Below are positions 8,908 to 18,316 of a stretch of DNA of 64,000 nucleotides, in pieces. Origin of the DNA: Candidatus Hydrogenedentota bacterium (lineage in GTDB: Bacteria > Hydrogenedentota > Hydrogenedentia > Hydrogenedentales > CAITNO01); contig JAAYBJ010000063.1 in NCBI GenBank assembly GCA_012730105.1, positions 1 through 64,000 of the forward strand, in the 5' to 3' direction. Every line of letters begins with the position of its first letter. Within the stretch, counting starts at the first letter, position 1. A model generated the notes under the pieces. It was given only the letters and a program-made list of their open reading frames with translations. It did no database searches and had not been told where the DNA came from. The position numbers and the translations under genes were made by a program.

Positions 8908-10764
8908 ATGATATTCATCTCGCTTTTTCTCAACATAATTTCGGCGGCAGTATCCGCCTCCGGTCTGCCTTCCTTCGAAGCAGGGGCCCCTATGGTCGTC
9001 ACTGCAGGGAATGATGTGGGTTGGCAGGTGGCAAGCCCCGAAGACGCGCGCGCAGCCTTCCAGGAACGCGGTGAGCTTCGCTGCGGCCCGGAAAAGATGC
9101 GCGCGCATTGGGAAAAACATGGCCCCCGCTACACGGAACACGGCGTGACCGCCTTTGAACCCTATGTTAAATGGATGCTGCTTGAGCCCGAGGAAGGCGT
9201 GTGGGATCCCGCTTTCTACGATGCCGAAGTAGCGGCCTTCAAGGAACATGGGCTGAAGTGGGTGCCATTTCTCATTGCGGGCCCGGCATACGCGACGCCG
9301 CCGTGGTTTAAAGAATCCGAAGAATCGGTGTTCGCCGTGGATCTCAGGACCGGCCACGTGACCCGGGACCAGTCGATCTGGAATCCTCATCTCAAAGCAC
9401 GTATCCGCGCCTGGCTGGAGCGGTTCTTCGAACACTATGACCACAAAGACATGCAGGCGGTACTCCTTGGCATCAGCGGCGTGTTTGGCGAATCCATCTA
9501 CACGGCGGGCGGCAATGTATGGACGCAGATTTGGGACGGTGAATATCCCCAACATCTCGGCTGGTGGTCCGGCGACGCTTACGCAAAGGCCGACTTTGTC
9601 AAGGCCATGCGCGAGAAGTACGAGAACGTGGCGTCCCTCAACAAGGCATGGCAGACCGATTGGGACTCCTTCGACGAAATGGCGCCGTTTGTTCCCGATA
9701 AGAGCCACACCATGCGCGCCCGGCTGGACCTGATACGCTGGTACATGGGGTCCATGACCGACTACGCGGAATGGTGGGTCGCGACGACTCGCGAACTGGC
9801 GCCCGATGTCCCCATTTTGCTCTGCACGGGCGGTAGCGCGTCTTCCGAACTGGGCGCGGACATGACCGCCCAGTCGAAGATGGCCGCCAGGCATGGTGCT
9901 GGTATGCGCATCACGAATGAGGCGTCGGATTATGCCAGGAACTTTCACCTCACCCGTATCATCGGCACGGCCTGCCGTCATTATGAAACGTATTTCGGCT
10001 ATGAGCCGGCCGGGACGGTGGACACCCATGGCATCGTCGCGCGTATCTATAACGCCGTGGCATCGGGCGCGTGGGAACTTTTTCATTACGATAATCCGCC
10101 ACAAGGCGAACGCGGAGAGCAATACAAGCGCTACCGCGGCCTGATGCAAATACGTGAACCCGTCATTGAAGTCGGCTTCTTCTGGTCGCGAACCTCCACC
10201 GACCTGAACCGGCAGCGTGGTCTTGAGGAAGCGGCCCGTGCTGTCCGCGACATGGTTGATGTGGCCTATATTGATGAACAACTTATCACCGATGGTGCGC
10301 TTGACGGGCTGAAGGTGTTCGTGTGGGCGTCGGGGTCTTTAACCGAAGCCAATACCGCGCAGGCTATCCAGCGGGCCGTAGAGAAGGGACTCACACTTAT
10401 CGTGCAGGAAGGCTGGCAGGCAGAGAGCCCTGAAGGCGACACGCTCTTCCCCTCCGGGCTTACGACACGCCCCGGCAACGCCGGGGCCATACACATCGGT
10501 GATGGCGCCGTCATCCAGAGCGCAAGCCCCAAGGCGGAGTCTGTGGCAACCCTGCTGGCGAAGGTTATTCAGGATCCCGCGTCCTTTGGTGTTTACGGAC
10601 TATCGCCCGAAACATCCATAGACGCACAGCCGGATAATGTCTATGTGACTGTCACGACCCGGGATATCCTGCTCTATAACCGCGGCGACACGGCGCACAC
10701 CGTGACCACGCCCGCGAAAACGGTAGAAGTACCCGCCAACACGATCGTTTCTGTCCCGCGGTAA
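8908..10764 (+). CDS. Secreted glycoside hydrolase, clan GH-A-like (GH42/GH14-type barrel)
   Basis: This exported protein of 618 residues has an N-terminal signal (MIFISLFLNIISAAVSASG). It continues with a (beta/alpha)8-barrel-like sequence that resembles beta-galactosidase or beta-amylase-like proteins of uncultured PVC-type bacteria: FEPYVKWMLLEPEEGVWD, WVPFLIAGPAYATPPWF and GISGVFGESIY, where the Glu is a candidate acid/base. The region after about residue 430 looks like a trimerisation-type or Rossmann-like domain and a small beta domain. The family call is tentative and the substrate unknown. ATG 8908 is chosen because GGAG lies 9 bases upstream and the signal peptide begins there. It lies just inside the tRNA-Leu remnant and so would be cargo of the putative island. 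Confidence 0.65.
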   Translation: MIFISLFLNIISAAVSASGLPSFEAGAPMVVTAGNDVGWQVASPEDARAAFQERGELRCGPEKMRAHWEKHGPRYTEHGVTAFEPYVKWMLLEPEEGVWDPAFYDAEVAAFKEHGLKWVPFLIAGPAYATPPWFKESEESVFAVDLRTGHVTRDQSIWNPHLKARIRAWLERFFEHYDHKDMQAVLLGISGVFGESIYTAGGNVWTQIWDGEYPQHLGWWSGDAYAKADFVKAMREKYENVASLNKAWQTDWDSFDEMAPFVPDKSHTMRARLDLIRWYMGSMTDYAEWWVATTRELAPDVPILLCTGGSASSELGADMTAQSKMAARHGAGMRITNEASDYARNFHLTRIIGTACRHYETYFGYEPAGTVDTHGIVARIYNAVASGAWELFHYDNPPQGERGEQYKRYRGLMQIREPVIEVGFFWSRTSTDLNRQRGLEEAARAVRDMVDVAYIDEQLITDGALDGLKVFVWASGSLTEANTAQAIQRAVEKGLTLIVQEGWQAESPEGDTLFPSGLTTRPGNAGAIHIGDGAVIQSASPKAESVATLLAKVIQDPASFGVYGLSPETSIDAQPDNVYVTVTTRDILLYNRGDTAHTVTTPAKTVEVPANTIVSVPR

Positions 10765-10833
10765 GGGGAAACCGCATGAATACTACCCGGCCTATTATTG
10801 GCGAGGGACAGGTTACTGCAGGCGACCCGAATA

Positions 10834-11511
10834 TTACAGATATACCTCTACCCAGTTATGCAGAAGAACATAAATCATTACGTGAGACAGTGTGAGTGGA
10901 AGAATGTTCCGGAATCGCAAAAAGTACCATGCTGCCAGAAAACCGGCCGGAAAGGTTCCGATGACCTGCAGAGGAATTCTTGTGCCGGGAATATGAAAAG
11001 GGGTCCAGAAATGTGCCAGTGCAAAAAAAAGCCCAATGACAATTGGTAATCGCCAGTTCCCATGAAATATCTTCATTTTAGAAAAGCTGACCAGGCCCAC
11101 AGAACATAAGAAAAACTGTTGTGGAAAGGCAGCCGGAATATATTCAACCATATTTTTTACGTAACGAAATTCAAAAGACAAACTGTCCGAAAGAAGTAAC
11201 CCGAATGCAGCAAGGCCTCCAATGCCCATTCCTGTTATCAGAACAAAAACAAATGCGGCTGACATATTGACAGGCTTAGTGATACCCCATTCATCCAGTT
11301 TTTCAGGATCACGGCGGGCGCGAAAAACAATATATAAGATGCAGACAAGGAAAGGAATAAGTGTGTCAAGATTTCCCAAGTTTAAACCGTACTTTAATTT
11401 AAGAAATTTTATAATTGCAAAAGCAACCCCAACAAAGATCCCCACTTTGATGTCTTTCAAATCCGGTTTATCAGATGAAGCAGGAAAATTGTCATTACCT
11501 TGCATAATCAT
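10834..11511 (-). CDS. CPBP-like integral membrane protein
   Basis: This membrane protein of 225 residues has about six to seven hydrophobic segments and is the intact paralogue of the TAG-broken gene at 1468-2157. Conserved blocks are RRDPEKLDEWGITKP near residue 65, NMVEYIPAAFPQQFFL, ALAHFWTPFHIPGT and NILPLTLSHVMIYVLLHNW. The two His residues fit motifs 2 and 3 of CPBP intramembrane proteases, but the EExxxR glutamates are replaced by QQ, so it may be a non-proteolytic relative. Start ATG 11511 has AGGA just upstream. The gene is clearly AT-richer than its surroundings and sits between the tRNA-Leu remnant and tRNA-Leu, which points to horizontal acquisition. It converges with the glycosidase gene. 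Confidence 0.75.
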   Translation of the reverse strand: MIMQGNDNFPASSDKPDLKDIKVGIFVGVAFAIIKFLKLKYGLNLGNLDTLIPFLVCILYIVFRARRDPEKLDEWGITKPVNMSAAFVFVLITGMGIGGLAAFGLLLSDSLSFEFRYVKNMVEYIPAAFPQQFFLCSVGLVSFSKMKIFHGNWRLPIVIGLFFALAHFWTPFHIPGTRIPLQVIGTFPAGFLAAWYFLRFRNILPLTLSHVMIYVLLHNWVEVYL

Positions 11512-11747
11512 GCTTATCCTTTGTCACAAAAAAGTATTTTCCGGCTTCATGTTATTTGCAGGATTAACCCGTTACTGTTAGATCGCTTATACTTCCGGCA
11601 AAAGGGCTGCATGAATTACTCCATCTATGCGGACCTGTACTTCAGTACTGTGGGTAAGCATAACTTCCTTAACCCTCAGGGAAGCAAGTTTTTCAACAGG
11701 CCACCGCTAGCCCCGCCAAATTTTAATGCGTCCAAAGGGAGATGAAA

Positions 11748-11835
11748 TGGTGGGCGAGGCGGGAATCGAACCCGCATCCCCTCACGGGGAACGGATTTTA
11801 AGTCCGTCGTGTATGCCTATTCCACCACTCGCCCT
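11748..11835 (-). tRNA. tRNA-Leu (anticodon TAA)
   Basis: Read on the minus strand, the gene starts GGGCGAG and ends CTCGCCC, then A and an encoded CCA. It has a class II long variable arm (CCCCGTGAGGGG), a T loop GTTCGATTC, and an anticodon stem ACGGA/TCCGT around CTTAAAA, giving anticodon UAA. It is 88 bases long including CCA. A degenerate copy of its 3' half lies at 8790-8837. Confidence 0.95.
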
Positions 11836-11908
11836 GGAAAACGCCGGATTCCCCCGCGGAAACCTTTATAAGCCTGAGGTTGCGGTCAGGCGTGCCGGTA
11901 AAAAGAAT

Positions 11909-11983
11909 TGGAGGCGGCACACGGATTCGAACCGTGGTATAAAGGCTTTGCAGGCCTCTGCCTTACCACTTGGCTATGCCGCC
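11909..11983 (-). tRNA. tRNA-Cys (anticodon GCA)
   Basis: On the minus strand the gene runs from GGCGGCA to TGCCGCC, with discriminator T (expected for Cys) and an encoded CCA. The anticodon loop is CTGCAAA, giving GCA, and the T loop is GGTTCGAATCC. It lies 73 bases upstream of tRNA-Leu in the same direction, so the two are probably co-transcribed. Confidence 0.95.
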
Positions 11984-12158
11984 TCAAAACGGCACCATTG
12001 TAGAGGTATGGGCCGTCTTATGTCAAGTTCATTTTCACCTATAAAAACAAACAAAAGCGCGCGCGTATTCTCACGGGGGAATGAAGAGAAACAAAGCGCT
12101 GCTTTTACCGAATGCCGGGTGCCCTGTGGGCCGTCCTGGCAGGGGACAACCAAACCGA

Positions 12159-13046
12159 TTACCCACGCCGGAGCAGGCGCTTCACAAAGGAACGAAAACG
12201 CTGCCAGGGCGAAATTTTCGGTTCGGGTTTTCTTTCCACGCTGGTCTGCGCGTTGCGATACAAGGCAAGGAGAGCCTCGCGAAATTCAAATGCGGACTGG
12301 AAGCGCTTGTCGGGATCAGGCGCCATGGCTTTTTCCGCGAAGGCATCCACACCGGGCGGCAGGCCGGGACACATCACAGAGAGTTTCTGGCCCGGCGCGG
12401 GCGCACGCCCGCTCAGCAGTTCATAGAACATGACGCCCAGGGAATAGAGGTCCGCGCGGAAGTCCACCCCGGCGGGGTCGGCCTGCTGTTCCGGCGCCAT
12501 GTATTGCAGTTTGCCCAGATTGGCGCCGACCACGGTCAGACCTTTGAACTGGTCATCCAGTTTGGCGAGCCCGAAATCCAAAAGCCGGATGGATCCGTCC
12601 TTCAGCACCATAATATTCTCCGGGGACAGGTCGCGGTGAATGGTAATCTGGTGGGCATGGCTTAAGGCATCCGCCACCAGGCACAACACCCGCACCACGG
12701 ATTGGAACTCAAGCCGCTGGCGCGCCTGCAACCACCGGCGCAGTGTTTTCCCCTCCACATATTCCATGGTGTAAAAGAGTATGTTATCCGCCTTGCAGGC
12801 ATCCAGTATTTTGACGATACCCGGGTGGTTGAGGCTGCGCGCCGTGGTCACTTCCCGGACAAAACGCGCAACAGCATGCCTGCTTCCAGCATATTTGGAA
12901 TGCAGCATTTTCAGGGCCACCAGTTGGTCGGTCTTCTTGTCCAGCGCCAGAAACACGGACCCCATGCCTCCGCGGCCGATTTTGTCACGGATCACATATC
13001 GCCCGGCAATAGTCTTCCCGGTTTCAAAAGTTGTTTGCTGCACCAC
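12159..13046 (-). CDS. Serine/threonine protein kinase (Hanks type)
   Basis: This eukaryotic-like kinase of 295 residues has all the hallmark motifs: glycine loop [13 protein letters not shown] with the ATP-anchoring Lys, catalytic loop [15 protein letters not shown], and the APEQ activation-segment end. It has no transmembrane segment or extracellular sensor. The C-terminal tail ([15 protein letters not shown]) is basic and amphipathic and could touch the membrane. The GTG at 13046 is preferred because GGAG lies eight bases upstream; a TTG at 13082 extends the frame but lacks a ribosome-binding site. No phosphatase or FHA partner is adjacent. The gene lies between the tRNA pair and a cluster of simple repeats, alone in its transcription unit as far as can be seen. 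Confidence 0.9.
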   Translation of the reverse strand: MVQQTTFETGKTIAGRYVIRDKIGRGGMGSVFLALDKKTDQLVALKMLHSKYAGSRHAVARFVREVTTARSLNHPGIVKILDACKADNILFYTMEYVEGKTLRRWLQARQRLEFQSVVRVLCLVADALSHAHQITIHRDLSPENIMVLKDGSIRLLDFGLAKLDDQFKGLTVVGANLGKLQYMAPEQQADPAGVDFRADLYSLGVMFYELLSGRAPAPGQKLSVMCPGLPPGVDAFAEKAMAPDPDKRFQSAFEFREALLALYRNAQTSVERKPEPKISPWQRFRSFVKRLLRRG

Positions 13047-13177
13047 GCGCGCCACTCCATAGGCTTTTAAGACTTTCCACAAAGGCGTGTCTAGTATATA
13101 CCATTTTCCGTGTTCAAGATAATCTCGCCTCCCTGATTGCCGTATACGGAAAAGGGAAAGAGGAGCCTTGTTGGCAA

Positions 13178-13303
13178 ATTTAGGGATTAGGGTTTAGGGG
13201 CTGAGGGCTGAAGAAGAAGCACCTATAGGACTTATAGGACTTATAGGACCTATAGGACCTATAGTATCTGTAGTGCGCCCCGCCTTCCGCCTTCCGCCTT
13301 CCG
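13178..13303. repeat. Composite simple-repeat region
   Basis: Three kinds of short tandem repeat lie end to end between the kinase and ispE. First is a degenerate TTAGGG-like run (13180-13207). It is followed by five 9-base units of C(C/T)TATAGGA at 13222-13266, whose core CCTATAGG is palindromic, and then three exact CCTTCCG heptamers at 13283-13303. No spacers separate the units, so it is not a CRISPR array. Confidence 0.8.
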
Positions 13304-13306
13304 CAT

Positions 13307-14227
13307 TCAGCGGACCCACTCGATACCATTGGGCACAGGGGCAGCGATATGGGTGCGGCAATCGAAGTTTTTTCCCTTGAGTGATTCTCCGATGCGAAGG
13401 GCGTCCCGCATGGAGGAGCACACCCCGAAGAGGGTGGGGCCGCTGCCGCTCATGGCCGCGGCGACACAGCCAGCCTCCAGCAGGGCGTTCTTGATTTCCG
13501 CCAACGTCTGATGCTCCGCGAACACGGGGCGTTCCATACGGTTAAATACCACGCGAGCGTAATCGCTTTCTTGAAGCCCCAGAAGCGCTTTCCGGAACGA
13601 TGGCGTTCTTCCGGCAAAGGGCCGTTCCGTGTTCATGCCGAGCAGGGGATGGTTGTATACGTGCGCGGCACTGACCGCGGCCGGGGGATGGACCAGGATG
13701 AACCACACGCTCTTTAACGGTGTTAGTGGATGCATGTTTTCCCCGCGCAGGGTGCCGGCCATGGCGCCGCCGTGCAGGCAATAGGGCACGTCCGCGCCCA
13801 GCATGCGCGCGTAGCGTTCCAGGCGAGGGAGAGGCAGGCGCAAATCCCAGAGTTTGTTCAGAGCGGCCAGGGTGGCGGCGGCGTTGCCGCTTCCACCGGC
13901 AAGCCCGGCGGCGATGGGAATCTTCTTCTCCAGGTGAATACGCGCGCCCCGGGTGCAGCCGGTCTGTTCCTGGAGCAGCGAGGCGGCCCGATACACCAGG
14001 TTCGACGTTCCCCCATCCAGGTCCGCGCCGGAACAGGTCATGGACAGATGCTTGTCATCCAAAAAAGTCATCTCGTCGAAGAGGTTGACCGTCTGAAAAA
14101 TGGTTTCAATATTGTGATACCCGTCACGCCTTTTGCACACCACATCGAGGTACAAATTCACCTTGGCATAGGAACGCCAGACCATGGGTGCGTACACCGG
14201 GGGCCGGTCATGTGCCGTCAACGGCAT
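13307..14227 (-). CDS. ispE: 4-(cytidine 5'-diphospho)-2-C-methyl-D-erythritol kinase
   Basis: This is a GHMP kinase of 306 residues in the non-mevalonate isoprenoid pathway. It phosphorylates the 2-hydroxyl of CDP-ME with ATP in the cytoplasm. The N-terminal SYAKVNLYLDV carries the conserved Lys. The ATP-binding motif reads PIAAGLAGGSGNAAAT, and the C-terminal AMSGSGPTLFGV is the third GHMP motif. ATG 14227 is chosen since AGGAA lies seven bases upstream; an in-frame ATG nine codons earlier has no such signal. The other pathway genes are not in the window. Isoprenoid precursors would feed the menaquinone side chain, which fits menE and menC nearby, although the genes are not one operon. Confidence 0.93.
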   Translation of the reverse strand: MPLTAHDRPPVYAPMVWRSYAKVNLYLDVVCKRRDGYHNIETIFQTVNLFDEMTFLDDKHLSMTCSGADLDGGTSNLVYRAASLLQEQTGCTRGARIHLEKKIPIAAGLAGGSGNAAATLAALNKLWDLRLPLPRLERYARMLGADVPYCLHGGAMAGTLRGENMHPLTPLKSVWFILVHPPAAVSAAHVYNHPLLGMNTERPFAGRTPSFRKALLGLQESDYARVVFNRMERPVFAEHQTLAEIKNALLEAGCVAAAMSGSGPTLFGVCSSMRDALRIGESLKGKNFDCRTHIAAPVPNGIEWVR

Positions 14228-14286
14228 GTGGGTATTCCTTTCCGCATCTTCCAACCGCCATCCAAAAGCAAAAACTTCTCGTATTT

Positions 14287-16812
14287 TCAGTGTAGCAGAT
14301 TCCGGATATCCTCGTACAGCAAGGGGTACAGGTCAGTACCCCGGGCTTTCAGCGCGTCCATTTCCGCCAACGTTTTTTCCAGGTTCCGCTCCCGCAACAG
14401 GGCATTAAAGAAAACACCAAACTCCCGGGCATAGGCCTCATCCATGGCAAACGCCCGGTCAACGTATTCCAGGGCTTTTTCCGGTTCCCCTCGCGCAATA
14501 TAAATGACCGCCATCAGCCCGAAGGCGCCGGGTGAAGGCGTGTTGTCGGCGGTGAAATAGGCGTCCAAGGCCTGCCGCGCTTCCTCGATCTTACGCTGAA
14601 CAATCAATACAAAAGTCAACGAAGTCCAGGCGTCATCGAGCCGGGGATCCGCCGCCGTCGCCTCCCGCAGTAGTGCCACCGCTGCGTCGTAGTCCCGCCG
14701 GCTCTGCGCCAGGATACCCTTACGATAAGACTGCACCGCGGCAAGGGCCCCATCAACATCGTCGTGATTCCGCAGCGCATGGATCAAATTCCCCAGGAAC
14801 CGGTAACGCCCGTCCGCCTCCGACGCGCCACTGAAAGCATCCGCGGCTTCCATGTGCCTGCCCAAGGCCAGGCATTCATAGCCCAATTCCAGACAGGCGA
14901 CGGCATGGCCGGGATCCAGGGCAACCGCCTTCTCAAAAGCGCGGCACGCGAACCCTGTCTGGCCGTTATCACGGAAGCCATAGCCCTGCCAAAGCGCCTT
15001 AACGGCATCGATATGATTTTCCGGGGGGCGACCTTCTCTTAAAGCGTCGTACAGGCTGCCAAAAAGCTGTCGGGAATAATCATCCCGGGCGAAAAGGCCT
15101 TCCAACACTTCCATCGCCATCACCGTACGGCCTTTTCCCGCCAGGGCCATGGCAAGGTCGCCAAACGCTTCTTTCGTGTAAGCATCCAATTCCCCGGCGC
15201 CGAATGGCATTTCCGTTTCCACCGTATCCCACCGCTCGAACAGGGCGGCCGGGGAATCAGGGAAGGTTCCGGCTTCGGGCATCTTTAACTTATAGACATA
15301 AACCTCGCGGATAGCGGGAAAAAACCAGCGCTCAAAGTCGATGCCCCACCGTTTCAGATACTGTTCGTAGATTACGGGAGGCCCGGGGTCAAAATAGCGG
15401 AGGGCGATCACCACCCATACATCGCCGGGGGGATGTTTCCCGAGCATACCCAGGCACAGGATGCTTTGCGCCGCCAACAAGGGCGTCTTCTCCGCCGCCG
15501 CCACAGGCACGATAAGCGGACCGGGAGTCATGTGAACCAGATTGTGCTCAAACACATCACGCCAGAGCAGACTTTCCACGAGCACAATATCATTTTCTGA
15601 AGTCTTTTCATGCAGCAGCAGACCCGCGGAACGCCAGTCGGTGCGCTGCGGTCCCGGCTGCAGCCAGAGCCATTGCAGAAACATGCCCGCAACCAACAAG
15701 ATCATCACCGCAGTTCTCAGACGTTTTCGTCTGAAAGATGCCACGGCAATACCTAGAGTCAGGTAGAGGGGCACAATGCAGTGCACCGTATAACGGGGAA
15801 ACATACATGGACGCACGGTCCAGGAGAGGACGAAGAGCATCAGGGGCGGCAATAGCAGCCAGAGGGCAAGCAACACGCCGGATTCCCGGGAAGATTCCCC
15901 GGGCGGATGTGCGCCGCGCCGAAAAAGAAGGAAACCCGAATAAAGGAGCACTACCCCTATCACGACCGCGAAAGCGACATCGATGCCCATTCGCAGGCCG
16001 CCCAAGCGCTGTGCGAAATCCCCCATCCGGAATTGCCAATGAAAGGCGGCGATATCGTCAAAAAACAAATCCGCGCCGAGCGATGCCAGGGAAGGTTTTT
16101 CTATCCACTGGCTCGTGGAGCCCGCGGGCCAGAACCGAACGGTGGACAAATAAATCACCGTGGGCAGGAACAGGATCCCCTGAAGACAGGTCCAGCACCA
16201 GAAGAGTCGGGTTCTACGACAATACGTCAGTAAAAGAAATGCGCCCAATACGGCAGGCACCAGGCCGGCGAAAGGATGCGTCCAATAGAGGAGCAGGGAG
16301 ACGAAGCCATGAAGCAGCCACAGGCGCGGGTTGTTCCGTTCGAGGAGGCGTAGGAAAGACCATATCACCGCAACGGTGAGAAAGATAAAAACCACATACA
16401 TCCGGATACCCTGTGAATGATGGATATGCACGGGTGAAAGCGCCAACAGGGCAACCGCCATATACCCCGCAGTGCGACCATAAAGCCTTTTCCCCAGCAG
16501 GTAGGCCAGGGGCAGTGTTGCCAGGCCGATACCAATACTCATCAACCGCAGCGCGAATACGGAATCATGCACATAGCGGGTAAACAGGTATTCGAAGGTG
16601 TAGTAAACAGGAAGCGTGAGGGGATCCAAACTTCGATTCAACGCCAGAAAATCGAACAGAGACGGCGCGTTGAGATAGACGTGACTCGTGTATTCATCCC
16701 ACCACAGCGATTCCCCGGTAATCCGGAATAGGCGCAAGGCGAGCGCGATCACCATCCAGAAACCCACCACCAGCGCCGGGTGTAAAGGCTTATGTAAACG
16801 TTCCCTGTTCAT
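14287..16812 (-). CDS. GT-C family membrane glycosyltransferase with C-terminal TPR region
   Basis: The N-terminal half of this 841-residue protein is a polytopic membrane domain of the ArnT/PMT (GT39-like) kind. The first periplasmic loop contains WWDEYTSH, with the acidic pair that coordinates metal and lipid-phosphate sugar. LSPVHIHHSQGIRMY follows, shared with the paralogue at 25570-27228. After about residue 430 the chain is soluble, and from about 600 it forms TPR-like helices (ACRAFEKAVALDPGHAVACL, ALEYVDRAFAMDEAYA). It probably transfers a sugar from a polyprenyl carrier to a protein or glycan at the outer face of the inner membrane. The TPR portion may recruit the acceptor. Sugar and acceptor are unknown. 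Confidence 0.75.
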   Translation of the reverse strand: MNRERLHKPLHPALVVGFWMVIALALRLFRITGESLWWDEYTSHVYLNAPSLFDFLALNRSLDPLTLPVYYTFEYLFTRYVHDSVFALRLMSIGIGLATLPLAYLLGKRLYGRTAGYMAVALLALSPVHIHHSQGIRMYVVFIFLTVAVIWSFLRLLERNNPRLWLLHGFVSLLLYWTHPFAGLVPAVLGAFLLLTYCRRTRLFWCWTCLQGILFLPTVIYLSTVRFWPAGSTSQWIEKPSLASLGADLFFDDIAAFHWQFRMGDFAQRLGGLRMGIDVAFAVVIGVVLLYSGFLLFRRGAHPPGESSRESGVLLALWLLLPPLMLFVLSWTVRPCMFPRYTVHCIVPLYLTLGIAVASFRRKRLRTAVMILLVAGMFLQWLWLQPGPQRTDWRSAGLLLHEKTSENDIVLVESLLWRDVFEHNLVHMTPGPLIVPVAAAEKTPLLAAQSILCLGMLGKHPPGDVWVVIALRYFDPGPPVIYEQYLKRWGIDFERWFFPAIREVYVYKLKMPEAGTFPDSPAALFERWDTVETEMPFGAGELDAYTKEAFGDLAMALAGKGRTVMAMEVLEGLFARDDYSRQLFGSLYDALREGRPPENHIDAVKALWQGYGFRDNGQTGFACRAFEKAVALDPGHAVACLELGYECLALGRHMEAADAFSGASEADGRYRFLGNLIHALRNHDDVDGALAAVQSYRKGILAQSRRDYDAAVALLREATAADPRLDDAWTSLTFVLIVQRKIEEARQALDAYFTADNTPSPGAFGLMAVIYIARGEPEKALEYVDRAFAMDEAYAREFGVFFNALLRERNLEKTLAEMDALKARGTDLYPLLYEDIRNLLH

Positions 16813-16854
16813 ACCGCCATGATATATAAAAGCGCTTTCTGGAAGCGAATCCCC

Positions 16855-18315
16855 TCATGCGTCGGCAGCGGCCTGTTTCGCGGCCAGGGCACCCAAATAA
16901 GCGCGATCAGGCTTTATTCCATTGGGAGCGTTTTCCGGCCATGGGATAAAAGCGCGCGGCATCTTGTAGCGGGGCAATTCTGAGAGCAGCCGCGCCCGCA
17001 GCGCGGCTTCCTCCAATGGGACGCTGCCCACCCAGCGGATAAAGGCTGCCGGCAAAGAACCATACTCAGGATCAGGCACCGCCACCACCACTGCCTCTTC
17101 CACTCCCGGCATTCCTTTCAGGACCCGCTCTATCTCTTCCGGATAAACATTTTCTCCACCTGAAACAAACATGGTATCCGTTCTGCCTTGGACATGCAGT
17201 CTGCCTTCCTCATCAAAGCATCCCCGGTCCCCGGTGCGGAACCAGCCGTCCCCGGTTTCGGGCCGGATCACCCCCCCCCCGGTCTGGTAATACCCGGCAA
17301 AAATCGTGGAGCCCCGGACTTCAATGACACCGTCCTCCGCAATACGCAGCGAATCCGGGTCAAAAGGCCGGCCGCTGCTATACAGATCGGCAAGGGGGGC
17401 GCCGGGTTTCGTCGCGCACAGTTGGGCCGATGTTTCAGTCATGCCGTAACTGCGCACCAGGGGTATCTGCGCTTCCCAGGCCCGTTGTATCAAGGTATCC
17501 TCTGCGGACGCGCCGCCGAGCAATACGCCTTTCATATCCCGCAACACTTCGACGCCCCGGTCAGACGCCAGCAGCCGGGACAACTGGGTGGGCACGAGCG
17601 ACACATGGGTCGCTCCTAAACGCGCCAGTTCTTCCTCGAGAGCGGCCCCGGGCTCCGGCAACGCCAATGTTGCGCCAGCCTGGGCACATCGGAACACCAA
17701 CGACATCCCGGAGACATGATAAAGCGGCAGGGAAAGCAGCCAGACATCGCCGGGGACGAGGGGGAGATTCGCATTTGCCCGGCCTGCGGCGTACAGGTGG
17801 TTATCCAGTGTATGCACCGCGATTTTGGGCGTCCCGGAACTGCCGGAGGTACAAATGGCGGTGGCATGCGCCATACTGTCCAATAGGGGCAGCGGTTTGG
17901 TGTTTCCGGAACCGTCCGCAAGGCCTGGCAGATCCGACATGGCTATACGCCGCGCGGCAATCCCAAGCGCCTGTTCTTCCTCAGACCCATCGTAAAGAAT
18001 GCATGCCGGCCGCAAACGGTCCACCAAGTCTTCCAGCACACGCTTTGGAAATGCGGGATTCACCGGGCAGACCATACTGGAGTTGTGAAAAAGGGCCCAT
18101 AAGGCAATGCAAAATTTCCCGGAGGGAGAGGCTATCACCATGATCCGATCGCCTGTGGCGAAATTAAGTCCCTGAAAAAACTCTATGTACCGTTTAATTT
18201 GCCTTGACATGGCGGCATAAGACCATGCCACGTCGCCCACAAGCCCGACAGCGCCGGGGTGCGCCATGGCCGCGCCGGTAATCGGACTGGTTATCGGCCG
18301 TTTTGTTTCAGACAT
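16855..18315 (-). CDS. menE: o-Succinylbenzoate-CoA ligase (MenE-like acyl-adenylating enzyme)
   Basis: This AMP-binding enzyme of 486 residues activates a carboxylate as acyl-AMP and transfers it to CoA. Motifs are TSGSSGTPK (phosphate loop), RSYGMTETSAQ, GWFRTGDRG (ribose-binding Asp), GRTDTMFVSGGENVYPEEIE (hinge) and a C-terminal NGIKPDR with the catalytic Lys. The MenE assignment rests on the gene just upstream, an o-succinylbenzoate synthase, whose stop is one base before this ATG; together they perform consecutive steps of menaquinone synthesis. Taken alone, the sequence could be another acyl-CoA ligase. Confidence 0.82.
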   Translation of the reverse strand: MSETKRPITSPITGAAMAHPGAVGLVGDVAWSYAAMSRQIKRYIEFFQGLNFATGDRIMVIASPSGKFCIALWALFHNSSMVCPVNPAFPKRVLEDLVDRLRPACILYDGSEEEQALGIAARRIAMSDLPGLADGSGNTKPLPLLDSMAHATAICTSGSSGTPKIAVHTLDNHLYAAGRANANLPLVPGDVWLLSLPLYHVSGMSLVFRCAQAGATLALPEPGAALEEELARLGATHVSLVPTQLSRLLASDRGVEVLRDMKGVLLGGASAEDTLIQRAWEAQIPLVRSYGMTETSAQLCATKPGAPLADLYSSGRPFDPDSLRIAEDGVIEVRGSTIFAGYYQTGGGVIRPETGDGWFRTGDRGCFDEEGRLHVQGRTDTMFVSGGENVYPEEIERVLKGMPGVEEAVVVAVPDPEYGSLPAAFIRWVGSVPLEEAALRARLLSELPRYKMPRAFIPWPENAPNGIKPDRAYLGALAAKQAAADA

Positions 18316-18316
18316 G

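Noticed and set aside
8878-10281. Minus-strand frame of 467 codons opposite the secreted glycosidase
   Set aside because: The plus-strand protein has a signal peptide, a ribosome-binding site and barrel motifs; the opposite frame shows no family features.
8838-11747. An integrase or transposase in the putative tRNA-Leu island
   Set aside because: No frame on either strand there resembles a recombinase; the island claim rests on the tRNA fragment, position and composition only.
13222-13303. CRISPR array
   Set aside because: Units are 7-9 bases long, directly abutting, with no spacers and no cas genes in the window.
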